From Thalassovita sp. (lineage in GTDB: Bacteria > Pseudomonadota > Alphaproteobacteria > Rhodobacterales > Rhodobacteraceae), in the NCBI RefSeq assembly GCF_963691685.1, contig NZ_OY829290.1:2294001-2358000 (forward strand): a stretch of DNA of 64,000 bases, read 5' to 3'. The position numbers and the translations under genes are program-made. Below the pieces are notes generated by a model. The model was given only the letters and a program-made list of their open reading frames with translations, was not told where the DNA came from and did no database searches. Below are positions 25,199 to 34,915 of the stretch, piece after piece (position 1 is the first letter of the stretch; the number at the start of each line of letters is the position of its first letter).

Positions 25199-27469
25199 TC
25201 ATTCTGCCGCCTCTGTTGCGGCTGTGTCTTCGCTGTCTTTGCCGGCGGAGGTCACCCCCAACCGGATGATTGCCATGGCGCCTCTGTGGGCCCCTTCTTC
25301 GAATGCCGGCGCATCTTCAAGTGAGAGCGTACCGCCATGTTCTTCAATGATTTTCTTCACAATCGGCAGGCCGAGCCCGGTGCCTTCGCTACGGGTGGTC
25401 ACATAGGGCTCAAACAGCCGGGTCCGGTCCTCGGGCAGGCCGGTGCCATTGTCCATGATCCGGATCACCACGCTGCGCCCCTCGCCACACATGGTGATAT
25501 TGATCCGGCCGCCGATCGGCGCTTCAGGTGTTTTTTGATTATAACTTTCAATGGCTTCCCCGGCGTTCTTGATCAGATTTGTCAGCGCCTGAGAAATCAT
25601 CGTCGCATCAAGATCAGCCAAAACCGCGCCCTCCGGCAGGTCGGCGGTGATCGTCACATCCGGCTGCCCGGCCTGCTGCAACAGCACCGCATCCTGCACC
25701 AACTGGCGCAAATCCTCGGGGCGGCGTTCGGGTTCCGGCATCCGGGCAAATTTGGAAAATTCATCAACAATACGCCGCAAGTCATTGGTTTGGCGCACAA
25801 TAACCTCAGTAAGCTGCGCCAGGCTGCCAGCATTGTCTTCGTTCAAATGACGGCTGAACTTGCGTTTGATCCGCTCCGCCGACAGCTGAATTGGCGTCAG
25901 AGGGTTCTTGATCTCATGAGCAATCCGGCGCGCCACGTCGCCCCAGGCCGCCATACGCTGCGCGGCCACCAAATCGCTGACGTCATCAAAGGCCACAACG
26001 TAGCCTTCCGGCGCGCCCTCCTCGCCGTAGCGCGTTGCCATCCGCACCAGCAGATTTTCCAGCTGACCGTTGCGGGTCACCTTGACCTCTTCCTGCAGGG
26101 TGCCCAGCTCATCCGCTTTCAGCCGCTCAAACAGCGATGCAAACTCCGGCACAGCAACCGAAAGCGCCAGGCTGGCGCGGTCTTCGCCCCAATCCAACAG
26201 ACGTTCTGCCGACCGGTTCACAAAGGTCACGCGCCCCTCTTCATCCAGGCCAACAACGCCCGAGGTGACCGAGCTAAGAACCGAGTCAAACAACCGGCGC
26301 CGGCGTTCGATCTGTTCGGTGTTTTCCAACAGCGTCTCGCGCTGCGCCTTCAGCTGCCTGGTCATCTGGTTGAAGTAACGGCCCAGCATGGCGATCTCAT
26401 CATCGCCGTCCTCTTCCATCACCCGCACATCCAGATCGCCTGCGCCGACCCGCTGCGCCGCACCAGTCAACCGCCCGACCGGACGCGACAAACGTTCGGC
26501 AAACCACAGCCCCAGCCAGATCGCGGCGAGGATCAGGATCACTGCAAAGCCAAGGTAAATCAGGCCAAATTCAAACAGCACCCGTCCGCGTTCGCTTTCC
26601 AACTGCTGGTAAAACTGCGCGGTTTCTTTGGTGTCATCCAACAGGCTCAGCAGCTCACCGTCGACCTCACGACTGATATAAAGGAACCGGTCCACAAACT
26701 CATTCAGCCGCACCAGCGCGCGAAACTCGTTGTTTTCCCAATCCTCGATGATCTGCGCGCCATTTTCACTGGCGGCCTGCAACTGGCTCGAGGAAGGCTG
26801 TTCGAAATCAAATAGATAGCTACGTTCGCCCCGGGCGCGGATCTGGCCGGTGCCGTCGATCACATAGGCCTCACGCAGGCCGCGCTGGATCTGTGCCTGC
26901 CCCTGGGCCAGCACGATCCGCACATCGCCATCGGTCATGAAAAACGTCTGCCGGCGTGATCGATCGATGTGATCGGCCAGTGCCGAGATATCCAGCATCA
27001 GATCGCGGCGGTGCTCTTCCTCATAGGCTTCCGCGGCCTCAAGCGAGGTGCCAACCACCTGGCGCACCCGGTCTGAAAACCAGCCCTCAAGACCGATGTT
27101 CACCGTCAGGGCTGCAAAGATGGCCACCGAAACGGTGGGGATCAGCGCCAAAATTGCAAAGACGCCGGTCAGGCGCAGGTGCAGCCGGGATCCTGCGGAT
27201 TTTGCCCGACGCGCCGCGATCAGCGCCACGATCCTCTGCAGAACCAACGCAGCCACCAACATCGCATAGACGAAGTCAGCCAGCAGGATTACCCGAAGGG
27301 AGAAAGACGAGGCCCCCTGATCCAGAGGGCCCAGCACCAGATAGGTGGCGATCACCAGAACCGGTGCAAGGACCACCAGACAGAAGGTGGCAATATTCTG
27401 CACCCTCCGCTGCCGTCGCAACCGGCTGATTTTCGCCCATGAGCGTTTCTGCTGTGCCTCGGAGGCCAC
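25199..27469 (-). CDS. ntrY: Sensor histidine kinase NtrY
   Basis: Membrane kinase for NtrX, linked to nitrogen and redox control in alphaproteobacteria. The 756-residue protein has three to four N-terminal membrane segments, a periplasmic sensor part, a further membrane segment near residue 300, HAMP (about 320-375) and PAS. The H-box RRIAHEIKNPLTPIQLSAER follows, with N-box LIKNAGEAIES and G-boxes DNGTGLPED and GTGLGLPIVKKI. Start at 27469 (MASEAQQKRSWAKISRLRRQ) matches the family N-terminus; TTG-like alternatives are less likely. Confidence 0.93.
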   Translation of the reverse strand: MASEAQQKRSWAKISRLRRQRRVQNIATFCLVVLAPVLVIATYLVLGPLDQGASSFSLRVILLADFVYAMLVAALVLQRIVALIAARRAKSAGSRLHLRLTGVFAILALIPTVSVAIFAALTVNIGLEGWFSDRVRQVVGTSLEAAEAYEEEHRRDLMLDISALADHIDRSRRQTFFMTDGDVRIVLAQGQAQIQRGLREAYVIDGTGQIRARGERSYLFDFEQPSSSQLQAASENGAQIIEDWENNEFRALVRLNEFVDRFLYISREVDGELLSLLDDTKETAQFYQQLESERGRVLFEFGLIYLGFAVILILAAIWLGLWFAERLSRPVGRLTGAAQRVGAGDLDVRVMEEDGDDEIAMLGRYFNQMTRQLKAQRETLLENTEQIERRRRLFDSVLSSVTSGVVGLDEEGRVTFVNRSAERLLDWGEDRASLALSVAVPEFASLFERLKADELGTLQEEVKVTRNGQLENLLVRMATRYGEEGAPEGYVVAFDDVSDLVAAQRMAAWGDVARRIAHEIKNPLTPIQLSAERIKRKFSRHLNEDNAGSLAQLTEVIVRQTNDLRRIVDEFSKFARMPEPERRPEDLRQLVQDAVLLQQAGQPDVTITADLPEGAVLADLDATMISQALTNLIKNAGEAIESYNQKTPEAPIGGRINITMCGEGRSVVIRIMDNGTGLPEDRTRLFEPYVTTRSEGTGLGLPIVKKIIEEHGGTLSLEDAPAFEEGAHRGAMAIIRLGVTSAGKDSEDTAATEAAE

Positions 27470-27569
27470 GCTTTGCCCTCATTCTGATGTGTCGCTTTGC
27501 GCGACGAACCGCTTTATTTGGGGGTCAAACCGATGTTTCCAACCGATTTGCCACGCCATTGTTGCGGTT

Positions 27570-28937
27570 TTACATCAATTTCCGGCGTCGTGTCACGTTA
27601 ATATCCAGATCGGTGATCTTCTTGCGCAGCGTATTGCGGTTGATGCCCAAGAGATCTGCGCATTTCGCCTGATTGCCGCCGGTGGCCTCCAGCGCGATTT
27701 CGATCAGCGGCAGCTCCACCTCACGCAGGATCCGCGCGTAAAGCCCGGCGGGCGGCAACATGGCGCCATGCAGATCAAAATAGCGGCGCAGATGACGCGC
27801 GACCGAGGCCGATAGCTTTTCAGTATCCCCGCCGCCCAGCACCGGCTCCATCTCGGGCTGGTTGCCCAGCACCATCTCAACCTCAGACCGGGTGATCTCT
27901 TCGGCGCGGGAGGTCAGCACCAAACGGCGCACCGCGTGTTCCAGCTGGCGCACATTACCGGGCCAACTGTAGCTGCGCATCAGCTCCATCGCATCCTCAG
28001 ACAGGCGGCGTGACGGCTGGCCGTCCCGCTCTGCCCGCAATAGGAAGTGTTCGGCCAAGAGCGGAATATCCTCCACCCGTTCCCGCAGAGAGGGCACCAT
28101 CAGCGTCGCACCGCTCAGCCGGTAATAAAGGTCCTGACGAATATCGCCGCGATCCAGCGCTTCGGTCAGGTCGGTCTGGCTGGTCGCCATGAAACGCGGC
28201 ACATGTTCGCCCGGGTTGTCGATCATCCGCACGATGCGTGCCTGCACCTCAGCGTCCACATCGCCGATCTCATCTATCAGCAGCGTGCCGCCCTTGACCC
28301 GCGCCAAACTGCGCGACGGGCCTTCGATGTCCTGCAGATCGCTGGCCGTCACGGTGACAAACGGCAGCGTGCGCCGGTCGGATAAATCGTGAATTGCACG
28401 TGCGATCAGCGACTTACCTGTCCCACTTTCACCAGCTATCAGCACCGGCAGATCGGTGTTCATCACCCGCGCCACCAGACGGTAGAGCGACTGCATTGCA
28501 GGGGTGCGCCCCACAAGCGGCAGCTCATCCGGGCGCTCAGCCTCTTCAACGCGGGCTGCGGGCGCCGCACGCTGACGCTGCTCCAGCGCCTTGGCGGTGC
28601 GTTTCATCAGATCGGGCAGATCGAAGGGTTTGGGCAGGTAATCATAGGCCTCGGCCTCAGCGGCCTGAATGGCGGTCATGATGGTGTTCTGGGCCGAGAT
28701 GACGATCACCGGCAGGCCGGGCCGGTCCTGAGCGATTTTCGGCAGCATTTCCAGACCGTTACCGTCCGGCATGACCACGTCCGAAATCACCACATCACCC
28801 TTGCCTTCGGCCACCCAGCGCATCAGCGTGGTCAGCGATGAGGTGGCATGCACCTTACAGCCGGCGCGGGTCAGCGCCTGGGTCAAAACGGTACGGATCG
28901 TGCGGTCATCATCCGCGACCAGAACGGTGCCATCCAT
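27570..28937 (-). CDS. ntrC: Nitrogen regulator NtrC (GAFTGA-less type)
   Basis: Response regulator of general nitrogen control. The 455-residue protein has a receiver (DDDRTIRT, Asp in ISDVVMPDG), an AAA+ domain (Walker [20 protein letters not shown]) and a Fis-like helix-turn-helix at the C-terminus ([20 protein letters not shown]). The L1 loop that carries GAFTGA in enterobacterial NtrC is deleted: [18 protein letters not shown] runs straight into Walker B. Rhodobacter capsulatus NtrC has the same deletion and works with the housekeeping sigma factor. It is 3 nt from ntrB. Confidence 0.95.
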   Translation of the reverse strand: MDGTVLVADDDRTIRTVLTQALTRAGCKVHATSSLTTLMRWVAEGKGDVVISDVVMPDGNGLEMLPKIAQDRPGLPVIVISAQNTIMTAIQAAEAEAYDYLPKPFDLPDLMKRTAKALEQRQRAAPAARVEEAERPDELPLVGRTPAMQSLYRLVARVMNTDLPVLIAGESGTGKSLIARAIHDLSDRRTLPFVTVTASDLQDIEGPSRSLARVKGGTLLIDEIGDVDAEVQARIVRMIDNPGEHVPRFMATSQTDLTEALDRGDIRQDLYYRLSGATLMVPSLRERVEDIPLLAEHFLLRAERDGQPSRRLSEDAMELMRSYSWPGNVRQLEHAVRRLVLTSRAEEITRSEVEMVLGNQPEMEPVLGGGDTEKLSASVARHLRRYFDLHGAMLPPAGLYARILREVELPLIEIALEATGGNQAKCADLLGINRNTLRKKITDLDINVTRRRKLM

Positions 28938-28940
28938 CGG

Positions 28941-30038
28941 TTAGCTCTCCTTTTTTAAGCGCTTCTTTGGCGCCTCTGCGAGCGGCAGAGATATTTTAAA
29001 AACCGTGCGGCCGGGGGTGCTGTCCACCGAGATCCAGCCGCCGTGGTCGGATATGATTTTGCTGACCAGCGCCAGCCCCAGACCGGTGCCGTTTTCCCGC
29101 CCCGAAACAAAGGGATCAAAGATATCGCCCTTGATGTCTTCGGGCAGACCCGGCCCGTCATCGATGATCTCGATCTGCAGCGGCAGCGATTGGCCGGTGC
29201 CATCCGCACGCCGCAGGCGGAACGAGTGTTCATAGAAGGTATGCAGACGGATGGTTCCGCCTTTCTTGTCAGATGCTTCCGAGGCGTTCTTCACCAAGTT
29301 CAAAACCACCTGCAGCAGCTGATCCGGATCCCCCAGCGCCATAGGCAGCGAAGGATCGTAATCCTCAACAATCTTCATATGCGCGCCGAAGCCCAATAGG
29401 GCCGAACGCCGCGCGCGATCCAACACGTCGTGAATATTGACCTCTTGCCGCTCCGGCTCAGACAGGTTGCCGAACTGCTCCACCTGTTCCAGCAGCTTCA
29501 CAATACGGCGGCTTTCTTCAACGATCAGATCCGTCAGTTCCAGATCCTCGGGGCTGAGGTTCATGGACAAAAGCTGCGCCGCGCCGGTGATCCCTGCCAG
29601 CGGGTTCTTGATCTCATGCGCCAGCATCTCGGCCATGCCGATCGCGGATTTGGCGGCGGATTTGACCGAGTTGCTCTGCGTCATCCGCCCCGCCAACTCG
29701 CGCGGCGAAATGAGAAAGATCATATGCCCCGGCCGGCCCTGAAGGGGGGCGATTTGCAGGTTACAATGCAGCGGCGCCCGGCTGCCGGTGCCCACATCCA
29801 CATCGTTTACAAAAAGCGGCGAATTGGTTTCCCGCGCCCGCTCAAAGGCTTCCTCCATCGGGGCATCAACCATGATGCGGTCCCAGACAGGTTCGCCCTG
29901 AATGGATTTGGCCGAGGTGTTCAGGAACCCCTCTGCGGCGGAATTGATATCGGTGATCCGATCCTCCGGGTCGATCAACACGCCGGGAATGGGCAATGAC
30001 GACCACAGGTTTACGTCCATCTGCGCCTCATCGATCAT
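28941..30038 (-). CDS. ntrB: Nitrogen sensor kinase NtrB
   Basis: Cytoplasmic PAS-containing histidine kinase that phosphorylates NtrC and is normally controlled by P-II. At 365 residues it has an N-terminal PAS (VLIDPEDRITDINSAAEGFL), H-box MLAHEIKNPLAGITGAAQLL, N-box LNLVKNASEASD and G-box DDGPGLPEDI/GTGLGLALV. Its ATG overlaps the dusB stop by 4 bp (ATGA), so dusB-ntrB-ntrC is one operon, as in other alphaproteobacteria (nifR3-ntrBC). Confidence 0.95.
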   Translation of the reverse strand: MIDEAQMDVNLWSSLPIPGVLIDPEDRITDINSAAEGFLNTSAKSIQGEPVWDRIMVDAPMEEAFERARETNSPLFVNDVDVGTGSRAPLHCNLQIAPLQGRPGHMIFLISPRELAGRMTQSNSVKSAAKSAIGMAEMLAHEIKNPLAGITGAAQLLSMNLSPEDLELTDLIVEESRRIVKLLEQVEQFGNLSEPERQEVNIHDVLDRARRSALLGFGAHMKIVEDYDPSLPMALGDPDQLLQVVLNLVKNASEASDKKGGTIRLHTFYEHSFRLRRADGTGQSLPLQIEIIDDGPGLPEDIKGDIFDPFVSGRENGTGLGLALVSKIISDHGGWISVDSTPGRTVFKISLPLAEAPKKRLKKES

Positions 30039-31021
30039 GCTGCGGCCTCCTCTGGGTGCAAGATGGCCTGTGGCAGCAGCTTGATGACCTTGGCCGGATC
30101 CTTTTCCGTCAGGACGGCACGGCGCAGTGCGGTATGGGTACCTGCCTCATCCATGTACCAGCCCAGATGTTTGCGGGCGACACGCAGCCCCAGTTCCAGG
30201 CCGTAAAAGGCCAGCATCGCCTCATAATGTGCCACGATCATATCGGCGAGCGCCGCACCCTCTGGCACCTCTGGCGCCTCTGACCCGTAAAGATCGGCCG
30301 CGACCTGCGCCAGCAACCAGGGCCGCCCTTGCGACCCGCGCCCGATCATCACCCCATCCGCACCGGAAAGATCCAGCGCCTGACAGGCGTCTGTGGCGGA
30401 ACAGATATCGCCATTGGCAATCACCGGGATCGATACCGCCTCTTTCACGCGGTTGATCGCCGCCCAATCGGCGCTGCCTTTGTAGAACTGGCAGCGGGTG
30501 CGGCCATGGATGGTGATCATCTGAATGCCCGCGGCCTCGGCCCGTTTGGCCAGCTCAGGCGCGTTCAGCAGGTTGTCATCCCAGCCTAGACGGGTTTTCA
30601 GGGTGACCGGCAGATCAACCGCTTCCACCACCGCCTCAATCAGGCTCAGCGCGTGATCTAGGTCTTTCAAAAGGGCTGAGCCGGAGTAGCCGTTCACCAC
30701 CTTTTTGGCGGGGCAGCCCATGTTGATGTCGATGATCTTGGCGCCATTGTCCTCAACCATCTTGGCGGCCAACGCCATCCAGGAGGCTTCGCGCCCTGCC
30801 AGCTGCACGGCGGTGTTCACCTTGTCAAAGCCCAACTCGGCCTTTTCGCGCACGCCGGGCTTGGCCTGAACCATTTCCTGACTGGCCACCATTTCACTGA
30901 CCACCAGCCCGGCGCCAAAACGCGACACCAGATCGCGAAACGGCAGATCGGTGATTCCGGCCAGCGGGGCCAGAAAGACCGGGGATGTGATGGTTTTATC
31001 TGCAAGCCTGAGCGGCATCAC
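30035..31021 (-). CDS. dusB: tRNA-dihydrouridine synthase DusB (NifR3)
   Basis: FMN-dependent reduction of uridines in the tRNA D-loop. The 328-residue TIM-barrel protein has LAPLAGITDLPFRDL at the N-terminus. The catalytic Cys lies in INMGCPAKKV, and the FMN/RNA motifs GRTRCQFYKGSADW, PVIANGDI and VMIGRGSQGRPWL follow in order. It is the first gene of the ntrBC operon. Upstream, 31022-31247 carries several palindromes. Confidence 0.96.
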   Translation of the reverse strand: MMPLRLADKTITSPVFLAPLAGITDLPFRDLVSRFGAGLVVSEMVASQEMVQAKPGVREKAELGFDKVNTAVQLAGREASWMALAAKMVEDNGAKIIDINMGCPAKKVVNGYSGSALLKDLDHALSLIEAVVEAVDLPVTLKTRLGWDDNLLNAPELAKRAEAAGIQMITIHGRTRCQFYKGSADWAAINRVKEAVSIPVIANGDICSATDACQALDLSGADGVMIGRGSQGRPWLLAQVAADLYGSEAPEVPEGAALADMIVAHYEAMLAFYGLELGLRVARKHLGWYMDEAGTHTALRRAVLTEKDPAKVIKLLPQAILHPEEAAA

Positions 31022-31042
31022 TGCTTAATCCTTGTGCGTTAC

Positions 31043-31061
31043 TCTCTGGCTAGACCAGAGA
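31043..31061. repeat. Inverted repeat in the dusB-ntrBC leader
   Basis: Perfect arms TCTCTGG (31043-31049) and CCAGAGA (31055-31061) with a CTAGA loop, only about 20 nt upstream of the dusB start. Candidate operator or leader stem; no T-run in either direction. Confidence 0.4.
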
Positions 31062-31114
31062 TTGAGGGAGTTTCAACGAAACCCGCTACGTTTTTAGCCA
31101 CCCCAATGTCAATC

Positions 31115-31136
31115 GCCTAATATTTAGGCAATTGCC
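31115..31136. promoter_or_regulatory. Two overlapping palindromes between dusB and ispDF, candidate operator
   Basis: GCCTAA-TAT-TTAGGC (31115-31129) shares its right end with the perfect palindrome GGCAATTGCC (31127-31136). The AT-rich setting and position 95-115 bp upstream of dusB suit an activator or repressor site. TTAGGCANNTGC from this site recurs upstream of amt at 33391-33402. Confidence 0.4.
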
Positions 31137-31247
31137 TCTGGATCAGGCTCAGCGTTGCTCTTACCGGCCTCTCCGCCTATGCAGGATCGCAAGACACTGA
31201 CCTCAGTCGCACCTCCAGATGTGCGGCCCTTCGTTGCGGAGCCTTAG

Positions 31248-32405
31248 ATGACCACAGCCGCCCTTATCGTTGCCGCCGGACGGGGCACCCGCGCAGGCGC
31301 AGGACTGCCGAAACAATGGCGCCCTCTGGCCGGGCAGCGGGTGGCGGATCAAACGCTGCTGACGCTGGTGGATCATCCGCGCATCGATCAGGTGATGTTG
31401 GTCATCCATCCCGATGATGTGGCGCATCTGGCTGAGTGGTCCAGTCACCCGAAGGTCAGCCATTGTTTTGGCGGCGACAGCCGCGACCAATCGGTGCTGA
31501 ACGGGCTGCAGGCGCTTGCTGGCAGCGATGTGCACAAGGTGCTGGTGCATGACGTCGCCCGCCCCTGCCTGTCAGCAGATCTGATTGACCAGCTGATTGA
31601 CACACTGGACATCCATCAGGCCGCCGCCCCGGGGCTGGAGGTGGTGGATGCCCTCTGGCGTGGGGATGCGGGGCTGGTGGCCGGGGTGCAGGACCGCAGC
31701 GCGCTCTACCGCGCCCAGACGCCACAGGCCTTTCACTATGATGCGCTGCTGGAGGCACATGATGCCCATCCCGGCGGCGCCGCCGATGATGTTGAGGTGG
31801 CGCGCGCCCATGGCATTGACGTGGCCATCGTTCCGGGCGAGGAGAGCAACCTGAAAATCACCCGGCCCGGCGATTTCGCCCGCGCCGAAGACATCCTGCG
31901 TGAGCAGACCAAAAAGGAAGAACACATGGATATCCGTCTGGGCAATGGCTACGACGTGCATCGGTTTGGCGAGGGGGATCACGTGATCCTTTGCGGGGTG
32001 AAGATCCCCCATGGGCGCGGGCTGCAGGGACATTCAGATGCGGATGTGGGCATGCATGCGGTGACCGATGCACTTTATGGCGCGATGGCTGAGGGTGACA
32101 TTGGTCGCCACTTCCCCCCGTCGGACCCGCAGTGGAAAGGCGCCGCCAGTGAGATCTTCCTGAAACACGCCGCAGATCTGGCGCGCTCCAAAGGGTTCAC
32201 CATCTCGAACGTCGACTGCACGCTGGTCTGCGAATACCCCAAGGTGGGGCCACATGCCGCTGCGATGATGACGGAAATGGCGCGCATCTTGGGGATGGAA
32301 ATGGATCGCGTGTCGATCAAGGCCACAACCTCGGAACGGCTGGGTTTCACCGGCCGCGAAGAAGGCATCGCCGCCATCGCCACTGCAACCCTGATCAAGG
32401 TGTAA
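31248..32405 (+). CDS. ispDF: Bifunctional IspD/IspF isoprenoid enzyme
   Basis: Fused enzyme of the MEP pathway. The IspD half (about 1-226) makes CDP-methylerythritol and shows [24 protein letters not shown] and ERAQ-like substrate residues ([12 protein letters not shown]). The IspF half (from Met227) makes methylerythritol cyclodiphosphate and shows GYDVHRF, metal ligands in [23 protein letters not shown] and the C-terminal [14 protein letters not shown]. The 385-residue fusion is usual in alphaproteobacteria. pgpA follows after 4 nt. Confidence 0.96.
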   Translation: MTTAALIVAAGRGTRAGAGLPKQWRPLAGQRVADQTLLTLVDHPRIDQVMLVIHPDDVAHLAEWSSHPKVSHCFGGDSRDQSVLNGLQALAGSDVHKVLVHDVARPCLSADLIDQLIDTLDIHQAAAPGLEVVDALWRGDAGLVAGVQDRSALYRAQTPQAFHYDALLEAHDAHPGGAADDVEVARAHGIDVAIVPGEESNLKITRPGDFARAEDILREQTKKEEHMDIRLGNGYDVHRFGEGDHVILCGVKIPHGRGLQGHSDADVGMHAVTDALYGAMAEGDIGRHFPPSDPQWKGAASEIFLKHAADLARSKGFTISNVDCTLVCEYPKVGPHAAAMMTEMARILGMEMDRVSIKATTSERLGFTGREEGIAAIATATLIKV

Positions 32406-32409
32406 TGAC

Positions 32410-32901
32410 ATGACCAAGCTGATCGCGACCTTCTTCTATGCCGGCCTGATGCGCCCAGCCCCCGGCACCTGGGGATCCCTTGCCGCCCTGCCCGCTGGCG
32501 CATTGATCTTCTGGCTTGGCGGGCTGAATGCCTTTCTGATCGCTGTGCCGCTGGTCTTTGCCCTGGGCTGGTGGGCCACAGCGGTTGAAACCCGTGGTAA
32601 GGACGATCACGACCCGTCTGAGATTGTGATTGATGAGGTGGCCGGCCAATGGATCGCCCTGATCCCGGTCTTTATCGGCATCACCCATTCCGGCGCGGGC
32701 ATGCTGGCGCTTTGGCCCGGCTGGGTCACGGCCTTTGTGTTCTTTCGCCTGTTTGACATCACCAAACCCGGCCCGATCGGCTGGGCTGACCGGCGTGGCG
32801 ACGCCTTGGGGGTGATGCTGGATGATGTGATCGCCGGGGTCTTTGCGGGCATCGTTGTGATGATTGCCGCCTGGATCAGCCACGGGGTTCTGGGCCTATG
32901 A
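32410..32901 (+). CDS. pgpA: Phosphatidylglycerophosphatase A
   Basis: Membrane phosphatase converting phosphatidylglycerophosphate to phosphatidylglycerol. The 163-residue protein shows the PgpA motifs RPAPGTWGSLAALP (near 15-28), DPSEIVIDEVAGQW (acidic metal site) and FRLFDITKPGPIGWADRR, with three to four hydrophobic segments. It overlaps the next gene by 4 bp (ATGA) and follows ispDF closely, so the three form an operon. Confidence 0.93.
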   Translation: MTKLIATFFYAGLMRPAPGTWGSLAALPAGALIFWLGGLNAFLIAVPLVFALGWWATAVETRGKDDHDPSEIVIDEVAGQWIALIPVFIGITHSGAGMLALWPGWVTAFVFFRLFDITKPGPIGWADRRGDALGVMLDDVIAGVFAGIVVMIAAWISHGVLGL

Positions 32902-33383
32902 TCGCCGAGGCGCAGGCCCGCCGGGTGCTTGAGGCCGTCAAGGCGCGGGGCTGGATGGCCACCGCCGCCGAAAGCTGCACCGGCGGCATGGTGATGGCGG
33001 CCCTGACCGACATCGCCGGTTCCTCCGCCGTGGTGGACCGCGGTTTTGTCACCTATACCAACGCCGCCAAAGAGCAAATGCTGGGGGTGCGGTCCGAAAC
33101 CCTCGCCGCCTTTGGTGCCGTCTCAGAACAGGTGGCCCGCGAAATGGCCGAGGGCGCGCTGGCGCATTCCGACGCGCAGGTCGCCGTTGCCATCACCGGC
33201 ATCGCAGGCCCCGGCGGATCCGAGCATAAGCCCGAAGGCCGGGTGTGCATTGGTCTGGCCTTTGAAGGCGGCGAAACCCGCACCGAAACCATTGAGTTCG
33301 GCGCGCAGGGCCGCGCCAAGGTGCGCCTGGCCGCCGCCCAAAAAGCACTCAGCCTGCTGGAAATTGCGGCAACTACGGTGTGA
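32898..33383 (+). CDS. pncC: CinA C-terminal-type nicotinamide-nucleotide amidohydrolase
   Basis: Deamidates nicotinamide mononucleotide for pyridine nucleotide salvage. The 161-residue protein is the stand-alone CinA C-terminal domain: TAAESCTGGMVMAALTDIAGSS, a nucleophile Ser in the ESCTGG motif, and GIAGPGGSEHKPEGRVCIGL. Last gene of the ispDF-pgpA operon. The following 151 nt are distinctly AT-rich and hold the amt control region. Confidence 0.9.
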   Translation: MIAEAQARRVLEAVKARGWMATAAESCTGGMVMAALTDIAGSSAVVDRGFVTYTNAAKEQMLGVRSETLAAFGAVSEQVAREMAEGALAHSDAQVAVAITGIAGPGGSEHKPEGRVCIGLAFEGGETRTETIEFGAQGRAKVRLAAAQKALSLLEIAATTV

Positions 33384-33385
33384 TG

Positions 33386-33424
33386 CTAAATTAGGCATCT
33401 GCACAAATTTTTCGCGTAAAATTT
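33386..33424. promoter_or_regulatory. Palindromic elements upstream of amt, candidate regulatory region
   Basis: CTAAATTAG (33386-33394) overlaps TTAGGCATCTGC (33391-33402), which resembles the dusB upstream element. A 20-bp near-perfect palindrome AAATTTTTCGCGTAAAATTT (33405-33424; one non-pairing position) follows. No -24/-12 promoter was found here, which fits a sigma-54-independent NtrC. Binding is untested inference. Confidence 0.4.
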
Positions 33425-33534
33425 AGACACTTTGCAAAACGGGTGTTTTTTAGCCTGTTTTTGCAGTGTTTGCTGTTTTCTTTCGCGCCCGTTCGGGAAT
33501 GCATCGCCGAAATGGGAACGGAAGGAACACAATC

Positions 33535-34713
33535 ATGAACGGAGCGGATACCGCCTGGATCATCGTCGCAACAGCCCTGGTGCTGTTCATGACACTGCCC
33601 GGATTGGCGCTGTTTTACGGCGGTCTGGTGCGCGCACGAAACGTGCTGAGCGTCTTTATGCACTGCTACGCCATCGCCTGCCTGATGAGCGTGTTGTGGT
33701 TTGTCATGGGCTATTCGATCGCTTTTGGCGACGGCAACGCCTTCTGGGGCGGCCTTGGCAAGATGTTCCTTGGGGGCATCACCGCTGACACCCTGTCGGG
33801 CAACCTGCCTGAGGTTCTGTTCTTTGCCTTCCAGATGACCTTTGCCATCATCACCCCGGCGCTGATCGTGGGCGCCTATGTGGAACGGATCGGCTTTGGC
33901 TTTGTGCTGCTGTTCTCAGCCCTGTGGATGCTGCTGATCTACGCACCCGTGACCCATTGGATCTGGGGCGGTGGCTTCCTGTCAGATGGCGGCATCTTCG
34001 GTGAAACCGGCGTGAAGGATTTCGCTGGCGGCATCGTGGTGCATGAAACCGCAGGCATCGCAGCACTTGTGCTGGCCGTCATGCTGGGTGCCCGCAAAAA
34101 CCAGACCACCCCGCCGCACAACCCCGGTTACGTGATGATCGGCGCCTCCATGCTGTGGGTCGGCTGGTTCGGCTTCAACGGCGGCTCGCAGCTGGCCGCG
34201 GATGGCGGCGCAGCCATGGCGCTGACCGTCACACATATCTCGGCCGCCACTGCCTCGCTGACCTGGGCCGCCTGGGAATGGGTCAAATACGGCAAGGCCT
34301 CGCTGGTGGGTCTGGTCACCGGTACCATCGCAGGCCTCGCCTCGATCACCCCGGCCTCGGGCTTTGTCGGTCCGGTTGAGGCGCTGATCATCGGTGCGGT
34401 GGCAGGGATCCTCTGCCAGGAAGCGGTGAACCTCATTCGCAACAAGATCAAAATCGACGACACGCTGGATGTCTTTGCCGTACACGGCGTGGGCGGCATC
34501 TTCGGCACCATCATGATCGCAGCCTTCGGTGCAGGCTCCTGGACTGCACAGCTGGGTAGCCTGGTTATCGTGGGGGTCTTCACGCTGGTCGGATCGGTGC
34601 TGATTGCCAAGCTGGTTGGCCTAATCACTCCGCTGCGCGTCGATGCCGAGACCGAGGTCAACGGGCTGGACCTGATGGCCCACGGCGAACGCGCCTACGA
34701 CCACTCGTCGTAA
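33535..34713 (+). CDS. amt: Ammonium transporter (Amt family)
   Basis: Trimeric inner-membrane ammonium channel of 392 residues and about 11 membrane segments. Functional features are present: the Phe gate region (LPEVLFFAFQMTFAIITPALI), the first pore His in GGIVVHETAGI and the second in DVFAVHGVGGIFGTI. ATG 33535 with GGAAGGAAC upstream is chosen over a far upstream in-frame start that lacks a ribosome site. Unlike many amt genes there is no adjacent glnK. A strong terminator follows. Confidence 0.95.
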   Translation: MNGADTAWIIVATALVLFMTLPGLALFYGGLVRARNVLSVFMHCYAIACLMSVLWFVMGYSIAFGDGNAFWGGLGKMFLGGITADTLSGNLPEVLFFAFQMTFAIITPALIVGAYVERIGFGFVLLFSALWMLLIYAPVTHWIWGGGFLSDGGIFGETGVKDFAGGIVVHETAGIAALVLAVMLGARKNQTTPPHNPGYVMIGASMLWVGWFGFNGGSQLAADGGAAMALTVTHISAATASLTWAAWEWVKYGKASLVGLVTGTIAGLASITPASGFVGPVEALIIGAVAGILCQEAVNLIRNKIKIDDTLDVFAVHGVGGIFGTIMIAAFGAGSWTAQLGSLVIVGVFTLVGSVLIAKLVGLITPLRVDAETEVNGLDLMAHGERAYDHSS

Positions 34714-34788
34714 CGCATTTTCCACTCACCCGGCGCCCTCTTCTCCTGTGGCGCCGGCCCTTGAACCCCAAGGGGTGTGAGAGACTGA

Positions 34789-34814
34789 GCGGGCCTTACG
34801 AGGCCCGCTTTTTT
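34789..34814 (+). terminator. Rho-independent terminator downstream of amt
   Basis: Arms GCGGGCCT (34789-34796) and AGGCCCGC (34801-34808), TACG tetraloop, six T. Confidence 0.92.
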
Positions 34815-34915
34815 GTTGACGGAGTAAAATCAGAACCACTTGGGCTCAGATTAGACTTCAACTTTTGCGAGCGGATACATATCTTAACCGGATATGAAGC
34901 TGAGGGACTTCTGAT

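Noticed and set aside
33384..33534. Sigma-54 (-24/-12) promoter of amt
   Set aside because: No GG/GC pair with the required spacing in the T-rich stretch upstream of amt; consistent with the GAFTGA-less NtrC.
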